NCBI RefSeq assembly: GCF_038446955.1
Contig: NZ_CP151803.1
Span: forward strand, 5,270,001 to 5,334,000
DNA: 64,000 nucleotides
Origin: Pedobacter sp. FW305-3-2-15-E-R2A2
Lineage (GTDB): Bacteria; Bacteroidota; Bacteroidia; Sphingobacteriales; Sphingobacteriaceae
Direction of reading: 5' to 3'
How positions within the stretch are numbered: position 1 is the first letter of the stretch; each line of letters opens with the position of its first letter. The position numbers were made by a program, and so were the translations under genes. The notes beneath the pieces were generated by a model. The model did not search any database. It was not told the origin of the DNA and saw nothing but the letters and a program-made list of their open reading frames with translations. This document shows, one piece after another, positions 10,601-18,762 of this stretch.

Positions 10601-10918
10601 ATTTTAAACGGTCAGAAAATCTTGAAAGGAAATACGCAGCATCTTTTGACTACCGCTATTACCGACTTATCACACAAACAGTTACTAACGGAGCAAAGTC
10701 TGATAGAAAGTGTAAAAGCCAACCTGGTCGAACTCGTCAAACAGGAACTGGATGAAGATTTCAAATCAAGTCCAGTTGTTCAAAAACTACTGACTTTATT
10801 ATCATCTAAAGCGCCTAAATCAGTTAGACCACTGATGGTGAAATCTCAGACAGGTACCGGAGGAAGTACTGGAATAACCGAGAAAAGCAGTCGCTTCTCC
10901 AGATTTATCCCTAAATAA
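7670..10918 (+). CDS. LodA/GoxA-type CTQ-dependent oxidase with N-terminal catalase-like domain
   Basis: 1082 residues in two parts. Residues ~35-345 resemble a catalase fold ('AERAVFRKQHGIAYGTF', 'VRFSSDTDPNSPD', 'NADFIFQNIDRFFARD', 'EPLGSIAEARKVVYAAS'), of the catalase-like heme-protein type rather than true catalase: the distal His of 'ERVVHAKG' is Phe here and no RxxxY proximal Tyr is seen. Residues ~368-960 are LodA-like, starting 'YPPIGVMRVGNSEDEYFIGP'. The cofactor-forming pair appears to be Cys782 (FHPGCEMTW) and Trp847 (IPWQTDTASC), exactly 65 residues apart as in LodA (C516/W581). LodA-type enzymes oxidise amines of amino acids, releasing H2O2. A ~120-residue helical tail follows. 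The maturation flavoprotein is next. Confidence 0.88.
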   Translation: MTEKSKKKSGATPHTESSAINKGEATANNVACWDSEGTTKIVTERLKEMFVEMGQKTRIEKGQMPAERAVFRKQHGIAYGTFRVKQDINPEFKVGIFAGDTYECAVRFSSDTDPNSPDLHTTLGLGLKLFGVEGPKLLGDSNNADFIFQNIDRFFARDAQQMCSFTTAGVVDRDYDSYINKHPELAEILAAMTKVEASCLSAGYWAILPFKLGDKNIVKYRLVPDETDHGAVFNDKNYLALDLQQRLRNKPAKFRFEIQLRTNDATMPLNDAQVVWSTEESPYICIAELEFPQQDIHAIGQSEFGSILAFNIWRTLAQHEPLGSIAEARKVVYAASAEARHQANGQQLDEPDQINPPFEGDTDEDSECIVTAGIYPPIGVMRVGNSEDEYFIGPLVSEPVALTDDYAYRDKTGALKRQAAQFRIYGFNAAGKAIKELTAENSSIVWHAHLANQKSSWYQFQMALDIPDAVDAPASMLRNINVADRNSLIIDGGHQSVSAANVEEGHPFIGKFQTETVYLGEMRTDEKGRLIMLGGHGVSRNIDGDIAITFANNEGWYDDISDGPVTADVEYLGVKLKVAPAWVICGPPDYAPLQKSVRTMWDLMRDVAIDAGMLVRPKRPSFTQDILPIFQRMTNLQWVNAGFGAAFGWGGQFDYTTAKWMVRLNDPSSANMEMRRTISNNFRRYEVSGAEAPQLWPWMYGDAISIPTLGSVRQHSTLSQLQLSFIDQWVKGDFDADYVDMTGCPHIPEPITIDKLAIEDQPDMLTKAAMEFCLADAFHPGCEMTWPMRTAGMYMSAFRLKHAPKTPPVNSSYYGPVMNSDVFTLAKGPLLGGQVAGGITRWMAIPWQTDTASCRDGYTSMYDPYLPTFWPARVPNNILSEEQYKASIDPLLSEETRKQAFAYRKDWLDDLPLDGEDPNYTNQINSMVKYFDKLAVVQARPGIPDDPNFPPKMQVGITPNAAQEAALLTEAIKELQGILNGQKILKGNTQHLLTTAITDLSHKQLLTEQSLIESVKANLVELVKQELDEDFKSSPVVQKLLTLLSSKAPKSVRPLMVKSQTGTGGSTGITEKSSRFSRFIPK

Positions 10919-10946
10919 AATTGGATTAACAGGTCGTATTTCCCTG

Positions 10947-12092
10947 ATGAAAGCAACAATAAATAAAGAAGTTGATATCGCGATTATCGGCGGTGGCGTG
11001 GCGGGTTGTACCGCCGCCATCGCTCTCGCCGGATCGTATAACGTGGTCTTGATCGATCAGACAGACAGCCCTCCCAAACGGATTGGTGAATGTCTGCCTC
11101 CGGCAACACGGCGTATTCTAAAGCAACTTGATTTGTTGGAGGGGCTAGACAGCCCCCTTCTATCCAGCAACGAAAGTCAGCACCTCAAACATATCGGTAC
11201 GCAATCCTATTGGGGTAACGAACGGGCCCATATCGTAGATCTTTTGCGTAATCCCGATGGATTTGGATGGCATTTGGATCGCCAGGCATTTGAAATGTAT
11301 TTACGGGAAACGGCTTTGAAACGAGGCGTGAATTGCTTTTGGCCCGCCAAATTACAAAGTACTCATTTTGAAAATGATCGCTGGTCTATCACAGCTCTGG
11401 CAAAAAATGAGGCGTCAAATGATACGCCTTACCACTTCAAGGCGAAATTTGTAATCGATGCAAGTGGCAGACAGTCGCACTTTGCAAGAAAAATTGGAAT
11501 TGGGCGCCAGCAATACGATAAATTAATTAGCTGTTGGCTTACACTTCCCAATCAGGAAAGCAATAAAATGAGTACCATTTCGGCAAGCGAAATCGGGTGG
11601 TGGTACAGCTCGCCTTTGCCCCGAAACCAAAGAATTCTGGCCTTACAAACTGACCCTGACCTGATAGATCGAAATGTCCTGAAAGACGTGGATCAGTTTC
11701 TCCGGTTAGCACAAAGCAATCGGGAAATGGCGAATCTCATTCCCGGAGATTATAGCGAAATTGGCTTTCATCAAACCGTAGCTGCCAATTCTACCCGCCT
11801 TAACCAGGTTGCCGGCCAACAATGGGTAGCACTCGGCGATGCTGCAATGAGTTTTGATCCCCTGTCCTCACAAGGTATGTTTAATGCGATGGCTAGTGCA
11901 GTCCAGTTAACAGCATTGATGATCAAATCTGATCCAATGGCGCTCTTGAAACCTGAAAGCTTAAAAGAAATCCAAATGAGCTATACGCATCAGCTCAATC
12001 GGATCTGGGAACATTACGCTCAACATAAAAGAATGTATTACCGCGAAGAAATGCGTTGGAAAGATGCTGCCTTTTGGAAAAGGCGACATTAA
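10947..12092 (+). CDS. LodB-like FAD-dependent maturation flavoprotein
   Basis: 381 residues with an N-terminal FAD-binding Rossmann motif 'DIAIIGGGVAGCTAAIAL' and 'GECLPPATRRIL', plus a second FAD motif 'ALGDAAMSFDPLSSQGM'. This is the tryptophan-halogenase/geranylgeranyl-reductase-like flavoprotein group to which LodB and GoxB belong; those proteins are needed to make the cysteine tryptophylquinone of the partner oxidase. It starts 28 bases after the LodA-like gene in the same direction. A role as true halogenase is unlikely in this setting; the lysine and WxWxIP signatures of halogenases are not seen. Confidence 0.87.
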   Translation: MKATINKEVDIAIIGGGVAGCTAAIALAGSYNVVLIDQTDSPPKRIGECLPPATRRILKQLDLLEGLDSPLLSSNESQHLKHIGTQSYWGNERAHIVDLLRNPDGFGWHLDRQAFEMYLRETALKRGVNCFWPAKLQSTHFENDRWSITALAKNEASNDTPYHFKAKFVIDASGRQSHFARKIGIGRQQYDKLISCWLTLPNQESNKMSTISASEIGWWYSSPLPRNQRILALQTDPDLIDRNVLKDVDQFLRLAQSNREMANLIPGDYSEIGFHQTVAANSTRLNQVAGQQWVALGDAAMSFDPLSSQGMFNAMASAVQLTALMIKSDPMALLKPESLKEIQMSYTHQLNRIWEHYAQHKRMYYREEMRWKDAAFWKRRH

Positions 12093-12199
12093 AAAAACAA
12101 CATTCCAGATCCATACATATGGTAAAATGCATGGTAAATTTTAGAAGTATTTCCTATATATTAGCTGTAATTACGCCATATCAACTGTAATTATTTCCT

Positions 12200-13069
12200 A
12201 TGCTTAGACATCACTTTAATATCATTACCGCTATCTTGTTTTTGCTTTTCAGCTCTTTTCTGGCCACAGCCCAACTGGTAGAAGAACCAAAAGACACACC
12301 GGCAGAATGGTCTAAACCTTATCCCCCTTTTCGCATTGCCGGCAACTTGTATTATGTGGGTACAGATGACTTGGCCTGCTATCTCATTGTCACTCCAAAG
12401 GGTAATATTCTCATCAATACCGGGCTGGCTTCTTCTCTGCCATTGATTAAAGCAAATGTGGAAACATTGGGTTTTAAGTTTAATGACATCAAGATATTAC
12501 TCACTACACAAGCTCATTATGACCATATGGGCGCTATGTCTGCGATAAAAAAAGCAACCGGAGCGAAGCTTATGGTCAATAAAAAGGATGCAGCTGTTGC
12601 AGCAGACGGGGGTAGTTCAGATTACGCATTAGGTGGTCATGGGGCGACCTTTGAGCCCATTAAAACTGATCGTTTATTGCACAATGGTGATGTCATAAAA
12701 TTAGGCGACATGCAACTCGTGATGCTCCATCACCCAGGCCATACGAAAGGCTCCTCTAGTTTCCTGTTTGATGTCAAAGACGGAGATCGGAAGTATAAGG
12801 TCTTAATTGCCAACATGCCTACAATCGTTACGGAGAAGAAGTTCTCTGAAGTGCTGACCTACCCTGATATTGCCAAAGACTATGCGTATACAATAGCTGC
12901 TATGAAAAAACTGACCTTCGATATCTGGCTTTCTTCTCATTCCAGTCAGTTTGGACTTCATAGCAAGAATAAACCTGGTAGTGTTTATAATCCAACTGCT
13001 TTTATGGACAGAATAGGATATGACGAAGCCATTCGTGATTTGGAAATTCAATTTTTCAAAAAAGACTGA
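12200..13069 (+). CDS. Subclass B3 metallo-beta-lactamase, GOB-like (Gln in metal site)
   Basis: 289 residues with a cleavable signal peptide (to about residue 24, 'LATAQ'). The metal-binding motif is QAHYDH at residues 104-109, that is Gln in place of the first His of HxHxDH, followed by 'HHPGHTKG' (His181) and 'SSHSSQFG' (His247). The Gln substitution and the 'LIANMPTI' and 'KLGDMQLVMLHHPGHTKG' segments are features I associate with the GOB group from Elizabethkingia. Such periplasmic zinc enzymes hydrolyse penicillins, cephalosporins and carbapenems. It is alone, without a visible LysR or mobile context, and seems a resident gene. Activity is inferred. Confidence 0.9.
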   Translation: MLRHHFNIITAILFLLFSSFLATAQLVEEPKDTPAEWSKPYPPFRIAGNLYYVGTDDLACYLIVTPKGNILINTGLASSLPLIKANVETLGFKFNDIKILLTTQAHYDHMGAMSAIKKATGAKLMVNKKDAAVAADGGSSDYALGGHGATFEPIKTDRLLHNGDVIKLGDMQLVMLHHPGHTKGSSSFLFDVKDGDRKYKVLIANMPTIVTEKKFSEVLTYPDIAKDYAYTIAAMKKLTFDIWLSSHSSQFGLHSKNKPGSVYNPTAFMDRIGYDEAIRDLEIQFFKKD

Positions 13070-13121
13070 TGTTCGGCCTGGTATCTCTACATGGCAAACT
13101 CATAACTTTAATGAGTATAAT

Positions 13122-13535
13122 ATGACACCACAAAAAAGTAAACTAATCTTTCTTCTCCCGGTTTTAATTTTAACATTAAATGAATTGATCAGGACTTTTT
13201 TAAGACCAATTTACGGACAAAAAAAATATGGGTTTCTTAGTGAGGTATTAGGATGGCTTCCAAATTTCCTTGCATCTTTAAGTTTTATGTCAATTGCAAT
13301 AGTGACAATTATTATCATGCAAGGCTCATCTGACAAACCTATTTCAAGGAAACATAAAATACTATTCTTATTTGCATCTAGCGCTATCGGTTTAACAGGT
13401 TTTCTTTTACACGAAATGTCCCAAAAAGGAACAGGGCTTACATTTGACGTAGGTGACATTTACGCTACGATAGCAGGAATATTTTTAGGAGCCGCTTTGT
13501 TCTATTTCATGCTTTTAAATAAGAAAGAAGAATAA
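13122..13535 (+). CDS. Small four-helix membrane protein, function unknown
   Basis: 137 residues if started at ATG 13122 (the frame is open upstream to 13020 but overlaps the lactamase gene). Four hydrophobic segments: ~8-23, ~46-66, ~81-96 and ~113-130. I do not recognise a family. The gap from the lactamase stop is 52 bases, so readthrough is possible. It ends before a convergent broken peptidase gene. Confidence 0.6.
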   Translation: MTPQKSKLIFLLPVLILTLNELIRTFLRPIYGQKKYGFLSEVLGWLPNFLASLSFMSIAIVTIIIMQGSSDKPISRKHKILFLFASSAIGLTGFLLHEMSQKGTGLTFDVGDIYATIAGIFLGAALFYFMLLNKKEE

Positions 13536-13601
13536 AGCCATCGCCTTTTATTCCAAATTTAATAGCAATGGACTTCATTATGCTCAGACTTTATCGCAAA
13601 T

Positions 13602-15003
13602 TTACATTGGCTGTAATCTTGATTTAAGTTCTTCAATGGCCTTAATATAAACAGAATCTTCATTCTTCAGTAGATCCCTAAGAGTGTATTCCGCTTTTAC
13701 ATCAGGCTTAATACCCTTTCCAACAAATTCAGTACCGTCAGGAAAAGTTACTTTTTTCGTACAGATCCATGCTTCACCACCATTTGGCAGGTTTACCGTT
13801 AAAGGTTGACCTGTACTTCCATTGGTAAACTCTCCGATTCGTTTTATATGCGATTGATCATTGGTATATATCAAAAAGTCTTCAGCTGCAGATGCTGTAT
13901 TTGATCCGGTCAGAATTACTGTTGGAATAATAATCTTTTCTACATTTTTAGCGATCTTGACAGGCAAAGATGGATATGTATGATATAAGTAACCTTGAGC
14001 TGATCTATAATACATCAGCGTTTCTTCCTTGTTTAAGCCCCAATCCTTTTTTCCCTCAAGTGTATCCTGGGCAGTTAAGAAACTACCCAATGCTCTATCG
14101 GTGGGAATAATCAGGCGACTTAGGTTTTTTGCCCCATAAATTAAGCTGTCTTTTATAAAATGCTGAGCAACCTTACGGGCCACAGCAGAACTCCCTCCTC
14201 CGTTATACCTAATATCTATAATTAGACCTGTGGCTTTTTTCAAGTCAGGCAGAACTTTTGAAAAATCGTCGTATATACTTGATTTCTCAAAAGAAAGAAT
14301 TTTCACATAGTAGACCATTTTTAAGCCATTTGGAAGAGAATGTATCCACGGCAGGAAACTGAGGGTACAGGTCTTTGTTTTCAGTGGGTGCTAATACCAA
14401 ATCTAAAGTTTCAGTTTTGCCCTTCGGAGTTTTGAACTCAATATGGTAAGCACTTCCTTTGGTATTTCTAAACAGGAGTTGTGCAGCCCTTTTGTCTTTC
14501 ACATGTAGAGATGACACGGATAAGTATGGTTTTACCTTTTCGTTCATATATTGTTGCACCTCTTGACCATTGACTTTCAGTATTTCAGTTCCAATGGGTA
14601 GCATATCTTTACTCGTTGTAGAAACTCTTACAACAACGACTTTTCCCTCAATTAAATCCGTATAAAACTTAAAGTCGCCAAACTCGCTTTGTGTAAGCTG
14701 GCTTTGCAAATATTCAGGTAAATAAACCTGTGTATGTCCATCGTTTAATAAAGCTGAAAGTTTCTGCAACTCCAGATAATATTCGAAATCATTGAGGCTA
14801 TCAACATTGGCCAATAACCTTTTATAATTCTCATTCCATTTCGCCCTATCGACTTTATTAAAATAGACAAAATTATAATTCACCTCCTGCCAGTAATTTG
14901 TTAAACCGTAAAGCTTATCTATTTTGGAAATCTGATTTAAATTTTGAGCGAAAGCATAGCTATTAAAAATCAATAATATAAATAGCAGGAGTAATTTTCT
15001 CAT
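13602..15003 (-). pseudogene. S41-family (tail-specific type) serine peptidase, frameshifted
   Basis: Two overlapping frames make one S41 peptidase. The N-terminal part (15003 down to 14287) has a signal peptide (ends 'YAFAQ') and the 'ALLNDGHTQVYLP' motif. The C-terminal part (14318 down to 13602) has 'GLIIDIRYNGGGSS' and the nucleophile motif 'TGSNTASAAEDF'. The frames meet near 14310-14330: adding one base after the Asn-Gly codons restores a continuous 'KNG-VYYVKILSFEK'. The gene is therefore either inactivated by a one-base deletion or carries an assembly error. The intact product would be a periplasmic/secreted protease of about 465 residues. Confidence 0.85.
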
Positions 15004-15450
15004 AATCTAAGCGTGTAGGTAAATATATATAATTAATTTCTAGTTACCAGAAACACCGGGTTGCAGCCATTTTAGAAAAGACTTTTTATCAAAAAGGGTT
15101 GTTTTCTGAGATACACTTTTGTATTTCTTCCCATTATTATTAAGTTAAATAGAATCGATTATATGATATGCGTTTAATCCTGGATTTAGCTAAAGCCCTG
15201 CTGCTTTCCTTTCATTAATTATTACAATACTCAAGCAAGTTTACAAAGCTTTAAAATGGCAAAGGCGATCTTGTCGATGCACTTAAATAGGAACAAATGC
15301 CATTTACGTTTAATAAAATACTTATATAATTGATTAAATAAATTTTAACTAATTATTGATAATTTAAAATTAAATCATAAAATTTATATTGTGTGATTGG
15401 CCGATTCACAAATTAACCATTTGTAAACCATAATTTTAAATTCATTCCTA
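15004..15450. other. Non-coding divergent intergenic region
   Basis: 447 bases, very AT-rich, between the minus-strand peptidase start and the plus-strand lyase-like gene. It should hold both promoters. I see no ORF, RNA gene or clear palindrome. Confidence 0.6.
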
Positions 15451-16341
15451 ATGAAAGTTAAATATTTAAGCCTATTGCTGACAGGACTTATTTTTAGTTC
15501 TTGTGAAAAAGGCATTCAAAATTCCGAAAACCGGGCATTTCAGCAGTTAACCACTAAAACCAAATCTGATATTTCCATCGCAGCAGTTGGTGTGACTTTA
15601 AATGCCGATGGCCCGGGAAATACCTATAGTTTAATCAATAGTGTATTGGGCGGAACCGCCTATGAAGTACCTGATTGCGGGCATGCCCAGAACCACATTA
15701 GTGAGGTTTTTGATGCTGTCCTCAACACCAATGTATTTGTATTTTCCGCACATGTTGCATTAGATGATGACAGATGTCAAGCCACCGATCGTCAGCGTAC
15801 GGAAATTAAAACTTATGGCCCCTCTCCGGCGAACCTTAAAGCTTCTAATGGCGAAACCGTTACGTATCGCTGGAAATTTAAGATAGATGCCGGTTTTAAG
15901 GCTTCTTCCAGCTTTACCCATCTTCACCAGATCAAGGCTGGTGATGGTGATGATGCTGGCGCTCCTCTAATTACCATTACACCGCGCTATGGGGCTAATA
16001 ATACGGACAAAATGGAGCTTATTCACGTCAACTCTTCAGGTACAAGCACTAAAGTTAAGATTGTTAACCTGGCACCTTTCAAAGGCAATTGGGTAGAAGT
16101 TGTAGAAACCATTAAGTTTGGTTCTTCCGGAACTTATAACATCGCGATCAATAAAGTAAGTGATGGGACAAGTTTGTTATCCTATAGCAGTTCTAATATA
16201 GATTTGTGGAGATCAGGTACAACTTTTTGCCGGCCAAAATGGGGAATTTACCGCAGTCTGAATAATCCTTCCCAATTGAGGGATGAAGACGTTCGTTTTG
16301 CTAATTTTTGCATTGCAGAAGGAAGCGCTACTTGCCCATAG
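15451..16341 (+). CDS. Secreted polysaccharide-lyase-like lipoprotein (PL20/glucuronan-lyase type suspected)
   Basis: 296 residues with a lipoprotein signal (LIFSSCEKG, Cys18). The rest looks like a concanavalin-type beta-jelly-roll: 'DRQRTEIKTYGPSP', 'VTYRWKFKIDAGF', 'SSFTHLHQIKAGDGD', 'PLITITPRYG' and 'FKGNWVEVVETIKFG'. These motifs remind me of glucuronan lyases (PL20) and related alginate/heparin-lyase folds, where Arg, His and Tyr around 'HLHQI' line the cleft. It would cleave an acidic polysaccharide at the cell surface. The family is from memory of motif style, so treat the exact PL number with caution. No SusCD is adjacent. Confidence 0.6.
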   Translation: MKVKYLSLLLTGLIFSSCEKGIQNSENRAFQQLTTKTKSDISIAAVGVTLNADGPGNTYSLINSVLGGTAYEVPDCGHAQNHISEVFDAVLNTNVFVFSAHVALDDDRCQATDRQRTEIKTYGPSPANLKASNGETVTYRWKFKIDAGFKASSSFTHLHQIKAGDGDDAGAPLITITPRYGANNTDKMELIHVNSSGTSTKVKIVNLAPFKGNWVEVVETIKFGSSGTYNIAINKVSDGTSLLSYSSSNIDLWRSGTTFCRPKWGIYRSLNNPSQLRDEDVRFANFCIAEGSATCP

Positions 16342-16449
16342 TTTTGCCTATAGGAATACCAAAGCACCTGTCTTATTGCCTCAATACTAAAGATCATCTT
16401 TAATCAGATAAAATTTTCAGTAAACAATTGCTTATTAAAATTCGAAACA

Positions 16450-16597
16450 AAAAAACCGCTTTTCTGTAAAGAAAAGCGGTTTTTTAAGCTTGTCCCCCAA
16501 CTGGGCATTTCTCGAACCATTTTCTATCTGATTTACGTTTTATCGCCGATTTGGCTAAAAAAATGTATAGACCTTGCTACGAGTAATCTTGTATATA
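16450..16597 (+). repeat. Accessory-region repeat, copy A (hairpin + core + right extension)
   Basis: A terminator hairpin (AACCGCTTTTCT...AGAAAAGCGGTT, 16450-16487) followed by the conserved core at 16499-16552, which contains TTTCTCGAACCATTTTCTAT. A right extension to ~16597 ('GTATAGACCTT', 'ACGAGTAATCTTG') is shared only with copy E. On the reverse strand the core reads LAKSAIKRKSDRKWFEKCPV and then stops. Confidence 0.85.
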
Positions 16598-16690
16598 TGA
16601 TATTACCCATTTCAGTTTGATAAGCTGTGTCCTTTGTAAGCATGGCAGTGGTTTGCCTGATTTTAGGATGTGAATCTTTACGGATGTATT

Positions 16691-17164
16691 TCATTCTTTG
16701 AGTAGCAGCTTCAAATACGTAAAAATCTTCCCACTGTGCTCCGCTTCGTGATAGTTAGCGGCTTGTAGTGCCTGAATATGATTTTTAACTTGAAATCCTA
16801 TCGGTAACTCAAAGGGGGCATAGTTGACAAATAATCTGGATTCCAGATCTGATTCAAGGTGGTTAACTGTATCAATCAATAAATATTTCACCTCATTAAC
16901 ATCTGGAGTAATTTTCCAGGAACCTGGAGACGACCCAATTTTGAAGGATTCCATGAATTCTTTAGATATATACATTGGTAATCCGCTACGCATATACATA
17001 TGCCTCTGTTGAGAAGTAATACAATGACCAATTTGCCAAATTATATTATTGTTGAAACCCTCTGGAATTTTAAATAATATTTCGTAATTACTCGTCTCCA
17101 TTAATTGCAATAGCCTAGTTCTGCTAGCTCTTAAAATTTCACATTCGAAACGTTCATTAATCAT
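16691..17164 (-). CDS. DinB-superfamily protein
   Basis: 157 residues, four-helix-bundle pattern. Likely metal-binding His residues are 'IWQIGHCITSQQRH' (first helix pair) and 'NYHEAEHSG' near the C-terminus, as in the DinB/YfiT fold. Members include thiol-dependent S-transferases (bacillithiol or mycothiol), but many are uncharacterised; I cannot predict the substrate. It is a single-gene cargo between repeat copies A and B, with its 3' end toward the copy A hairpin. Confidence 0.82.
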   Translation of the reverse strand: MINERFECEILRASRTRLLQLMETSNYEILFKIPEGFNNNIIWQIGHCITSQQRHMYMRSGLPMYISKEFMESFKIGSSPGSWKITPDVNEVKYLLIDTVNHLESDLESRLFVNYAPFELPIGFQVKNHIQALQAANYHEAEHSGKIFTYLKLLLKE

Positions 17165-17264
17165 TGAAGTTGGTCTAAGTTCTTGATAACAAAAGAAGCC
17201 GTAATATTCTCTAAAGTAAGCTTTTCACATTAAAGTTCAAACTGTACTCCTTTTAGGAATCTAC

Positions 17265-17375
17265 GTGCAAAAATTATATGGACTGATTGTTTATGATACG
17301 CTTCACAAACCCGAGCAAGGCTGTTTTAAAGGCATACCGTTCTATAGTACTACCAATGAAGACCTAGGCGTTTAG
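17265..17375 (+). pseudogene. Short coding-like fragment of unknown origin
   Basis: A 36-codon GTG-initiated frame containing 'LYGLIVYDTLHKPEQGCF' and 'GIPFYSTTNEDLGV'. The composition looks protein-like, unlike the neighbouring AT-rich spacer, but I do not recognise it. It may be a remnant left by recombination beside repeat copy B. The surrounding 17165-17397 interval holds nothing else that I can see. Confidence 0.25.
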
Positions 17376-17397
17376 AAGAAAATACCTAAGTGGCCTC

Positions 17398-17550
17398 GAA
17401 TCATAAAATAACCTTTATACCACTATTAAGACTGATAAATTTTTCAACTAAAAAACAAACTCCTCTTTACAGGCTGTAAAGGGGGGCTGTTGATCTAACT
17501 GGGCGCTTCTCGAACCATTTCCTGTCTGATTTGCGTTTAATCGCAAATTT
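17398..17550 (+). repeat. Accessory-region repeat, copy B (left extension + hairpin + core)
   Basis: The left extension (17398-17440, 'AATCATAAAATA', 'CCACTATTAAG') is shared only with copy C. The hairpin is CCTCTTTACA/TGTAAAGGGG at 17462-17484. The core is 17497-17550 with TTCTCGAACCATTTCCTGTC. On the reverse strand it reads KFAIKRKSDRKWFEKRPV. Confidence 0.85.
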
Positions 17551-17629
17551 GTTTGATAAAACATAACACCAAACGATTGCTTTTGAAGTAAGAAGTCATG
17601 TATATTTGAATATTACATATTCCATTAGA

Positions 17630-18553
17630 ATGGCAGGTTTTGATAAAGAGGTGCAGATAACCTATATCAGCAGCGTTAATAAGGCGTTGCAATTTATGGA
17701 TGAAAATCTTGACACAAATTTGTCTCTGGAAACGGTTTCAAAAGTTGCCTGTTTTTCCCCGTTTCATTTTCACAGGATATTCAAAGCCATTACAAATGAG
17801 ACGTTAAATTCTTACATCAATAGAAAGAGAATCGAAAAGGTAGCCTCTGTTTTAATACACAAACCAGAAGTAAGTATTACCGAGCTTTCACTTCTATTCG
17901 GTTTTAATAGTAATTCTTCTCTTACAAGAGCTTTTAAAAAATATTACAGTATAAGCCCATCTGAATTCCGTAAACAAAAAAGCAGCAGGTTTAGCAAGAT
18001 CAGTCAAATTGAAAGCAAGAATGGACAAGAGCGGGTAGTCTTTGAGGAATACATTTGCAGCATTAATAATCTTAAAAATTGGATCGAAATGAATGCAAAA
18101 ATTGAAATCAGGGAAATAGCTAATTTAGAATTGGCTTATGTGACAAGCATTGGAGAACAGGGAATTACTACAGCTTATGACACGTTAGTCAAATGGGCAA
18201 CCCCATTGGAATTGTTAAAGAATCCCGACACAAAAATGGTCACTATTTATCACGATAGTTTTAAAACCACAAATCCCGAAAAAGTTAGACTAAGTGCTTG
18301 CATTACGCTAACTGCCCCCCTGAAGGTATCAGGAAATATTGGAAGAACCTCCATTGAAAAAGGAAAATTTATTGTTGGAAGTTTTGTAATCGGCTTAAAT
18401 GAGTTTGAAAAATCCTGGAATAGCCTTTTTGTATGGATGGCCGAAAATGGATATAAAAAGGCTGATAGAGATCCTTTTGAGATATATCATAATGATTACA
18501 GAGTACATCCTGAGAAAAAATGTATTGTAGATTATTTTATACCGATTTTGTAA
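17630..18553 (+). CDS. AraC-family regulator with GyrI-like effector domain
   Basis: 307 residues from ATG 17630 (a TTG at 17606 is possible in the same frame). Residues ~10-110 are an AraC/XylS double HTH ('LSLETVSKVACFSPFHFHRIF', 'ITELSLLFGFNSNSSLTRAFKKYY'). Residues ~145-305 are a GyrI-like small-molecule-binding domain with 'VDYFIPI' at the C-terminus. Such proteins (Rob/SoxS-GyrI type, BltR-like) sense hydrophobic compounds and turn on efflux or detoxification. No obvious target gene lies beside it. It is the sole cargo between repeat copies B and C. Confidence 0.9.
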   Translation: MAGFDKEVQITYISSVNKALQFMDENLDTNLSLETVSKVACFSPFHFHRIFKAITNETLNSYINRKRIEKVASVLIHKPEVSITELSLLFGFNSNSSLTRAFKKYYSISPSEFRKQKSSRFSKISQIESKNGQERVVFEEYICSINNLKNWIEMNAKIEIREIANLELAYVTSIGEQGITTAYDTLVKWATPLELLKNPDTKMVTIYHDSFKTTNPEKVRLSACITLTAPLKVSGNIGRTSIEKGKFIVGSFVIGLNEFEKSWNSLFVWMAENGYKKADRDPFEIYHNDYRVHPEKKCIVDYFIPIL

Positions 18554-18616
18554 TATAGCTCAATTAACAACCCGCTTATTCAGTGTTCTGCAACAGTGGA
18601 CAAGATCCAAAGGGTT

Positions 18617-18762
18617 TCAAATCATAAAATAGCGTTTAAACCACTATTAAGGCCAATAAATATTCATCTACAAAAGCAAAACCCTCTTTACGGTCTGTAA
18701 AGAGGGTTTGTGGGGGCCAGATGGCATTTCTCGAACCATTTCCTACCTGATTTATGTTTAAT
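18617..18762 (+). repeat. Accessory-region repeat, copy C (truncated at the right)
   Basis: Left extension at 18617-18660 as in copy B; hairpin ACCCTCTTTAC/GTAAAGAGGGT (18680-18708); core from 18719 with TTTCTCGAACCATTTCCTAC. The core loses its usual right part and abuts the stop codon of the SDR gene at 18763, marking a recombination junction. The hairpin can terminate transcription from both sides. Confidence 0.85.

Noticed and set aside
17606..18553. AraC start at TTG 17606
   Set aside because: ATG 17630 is stronger and matches the usual start; eight extra residues add no conserved sequence.
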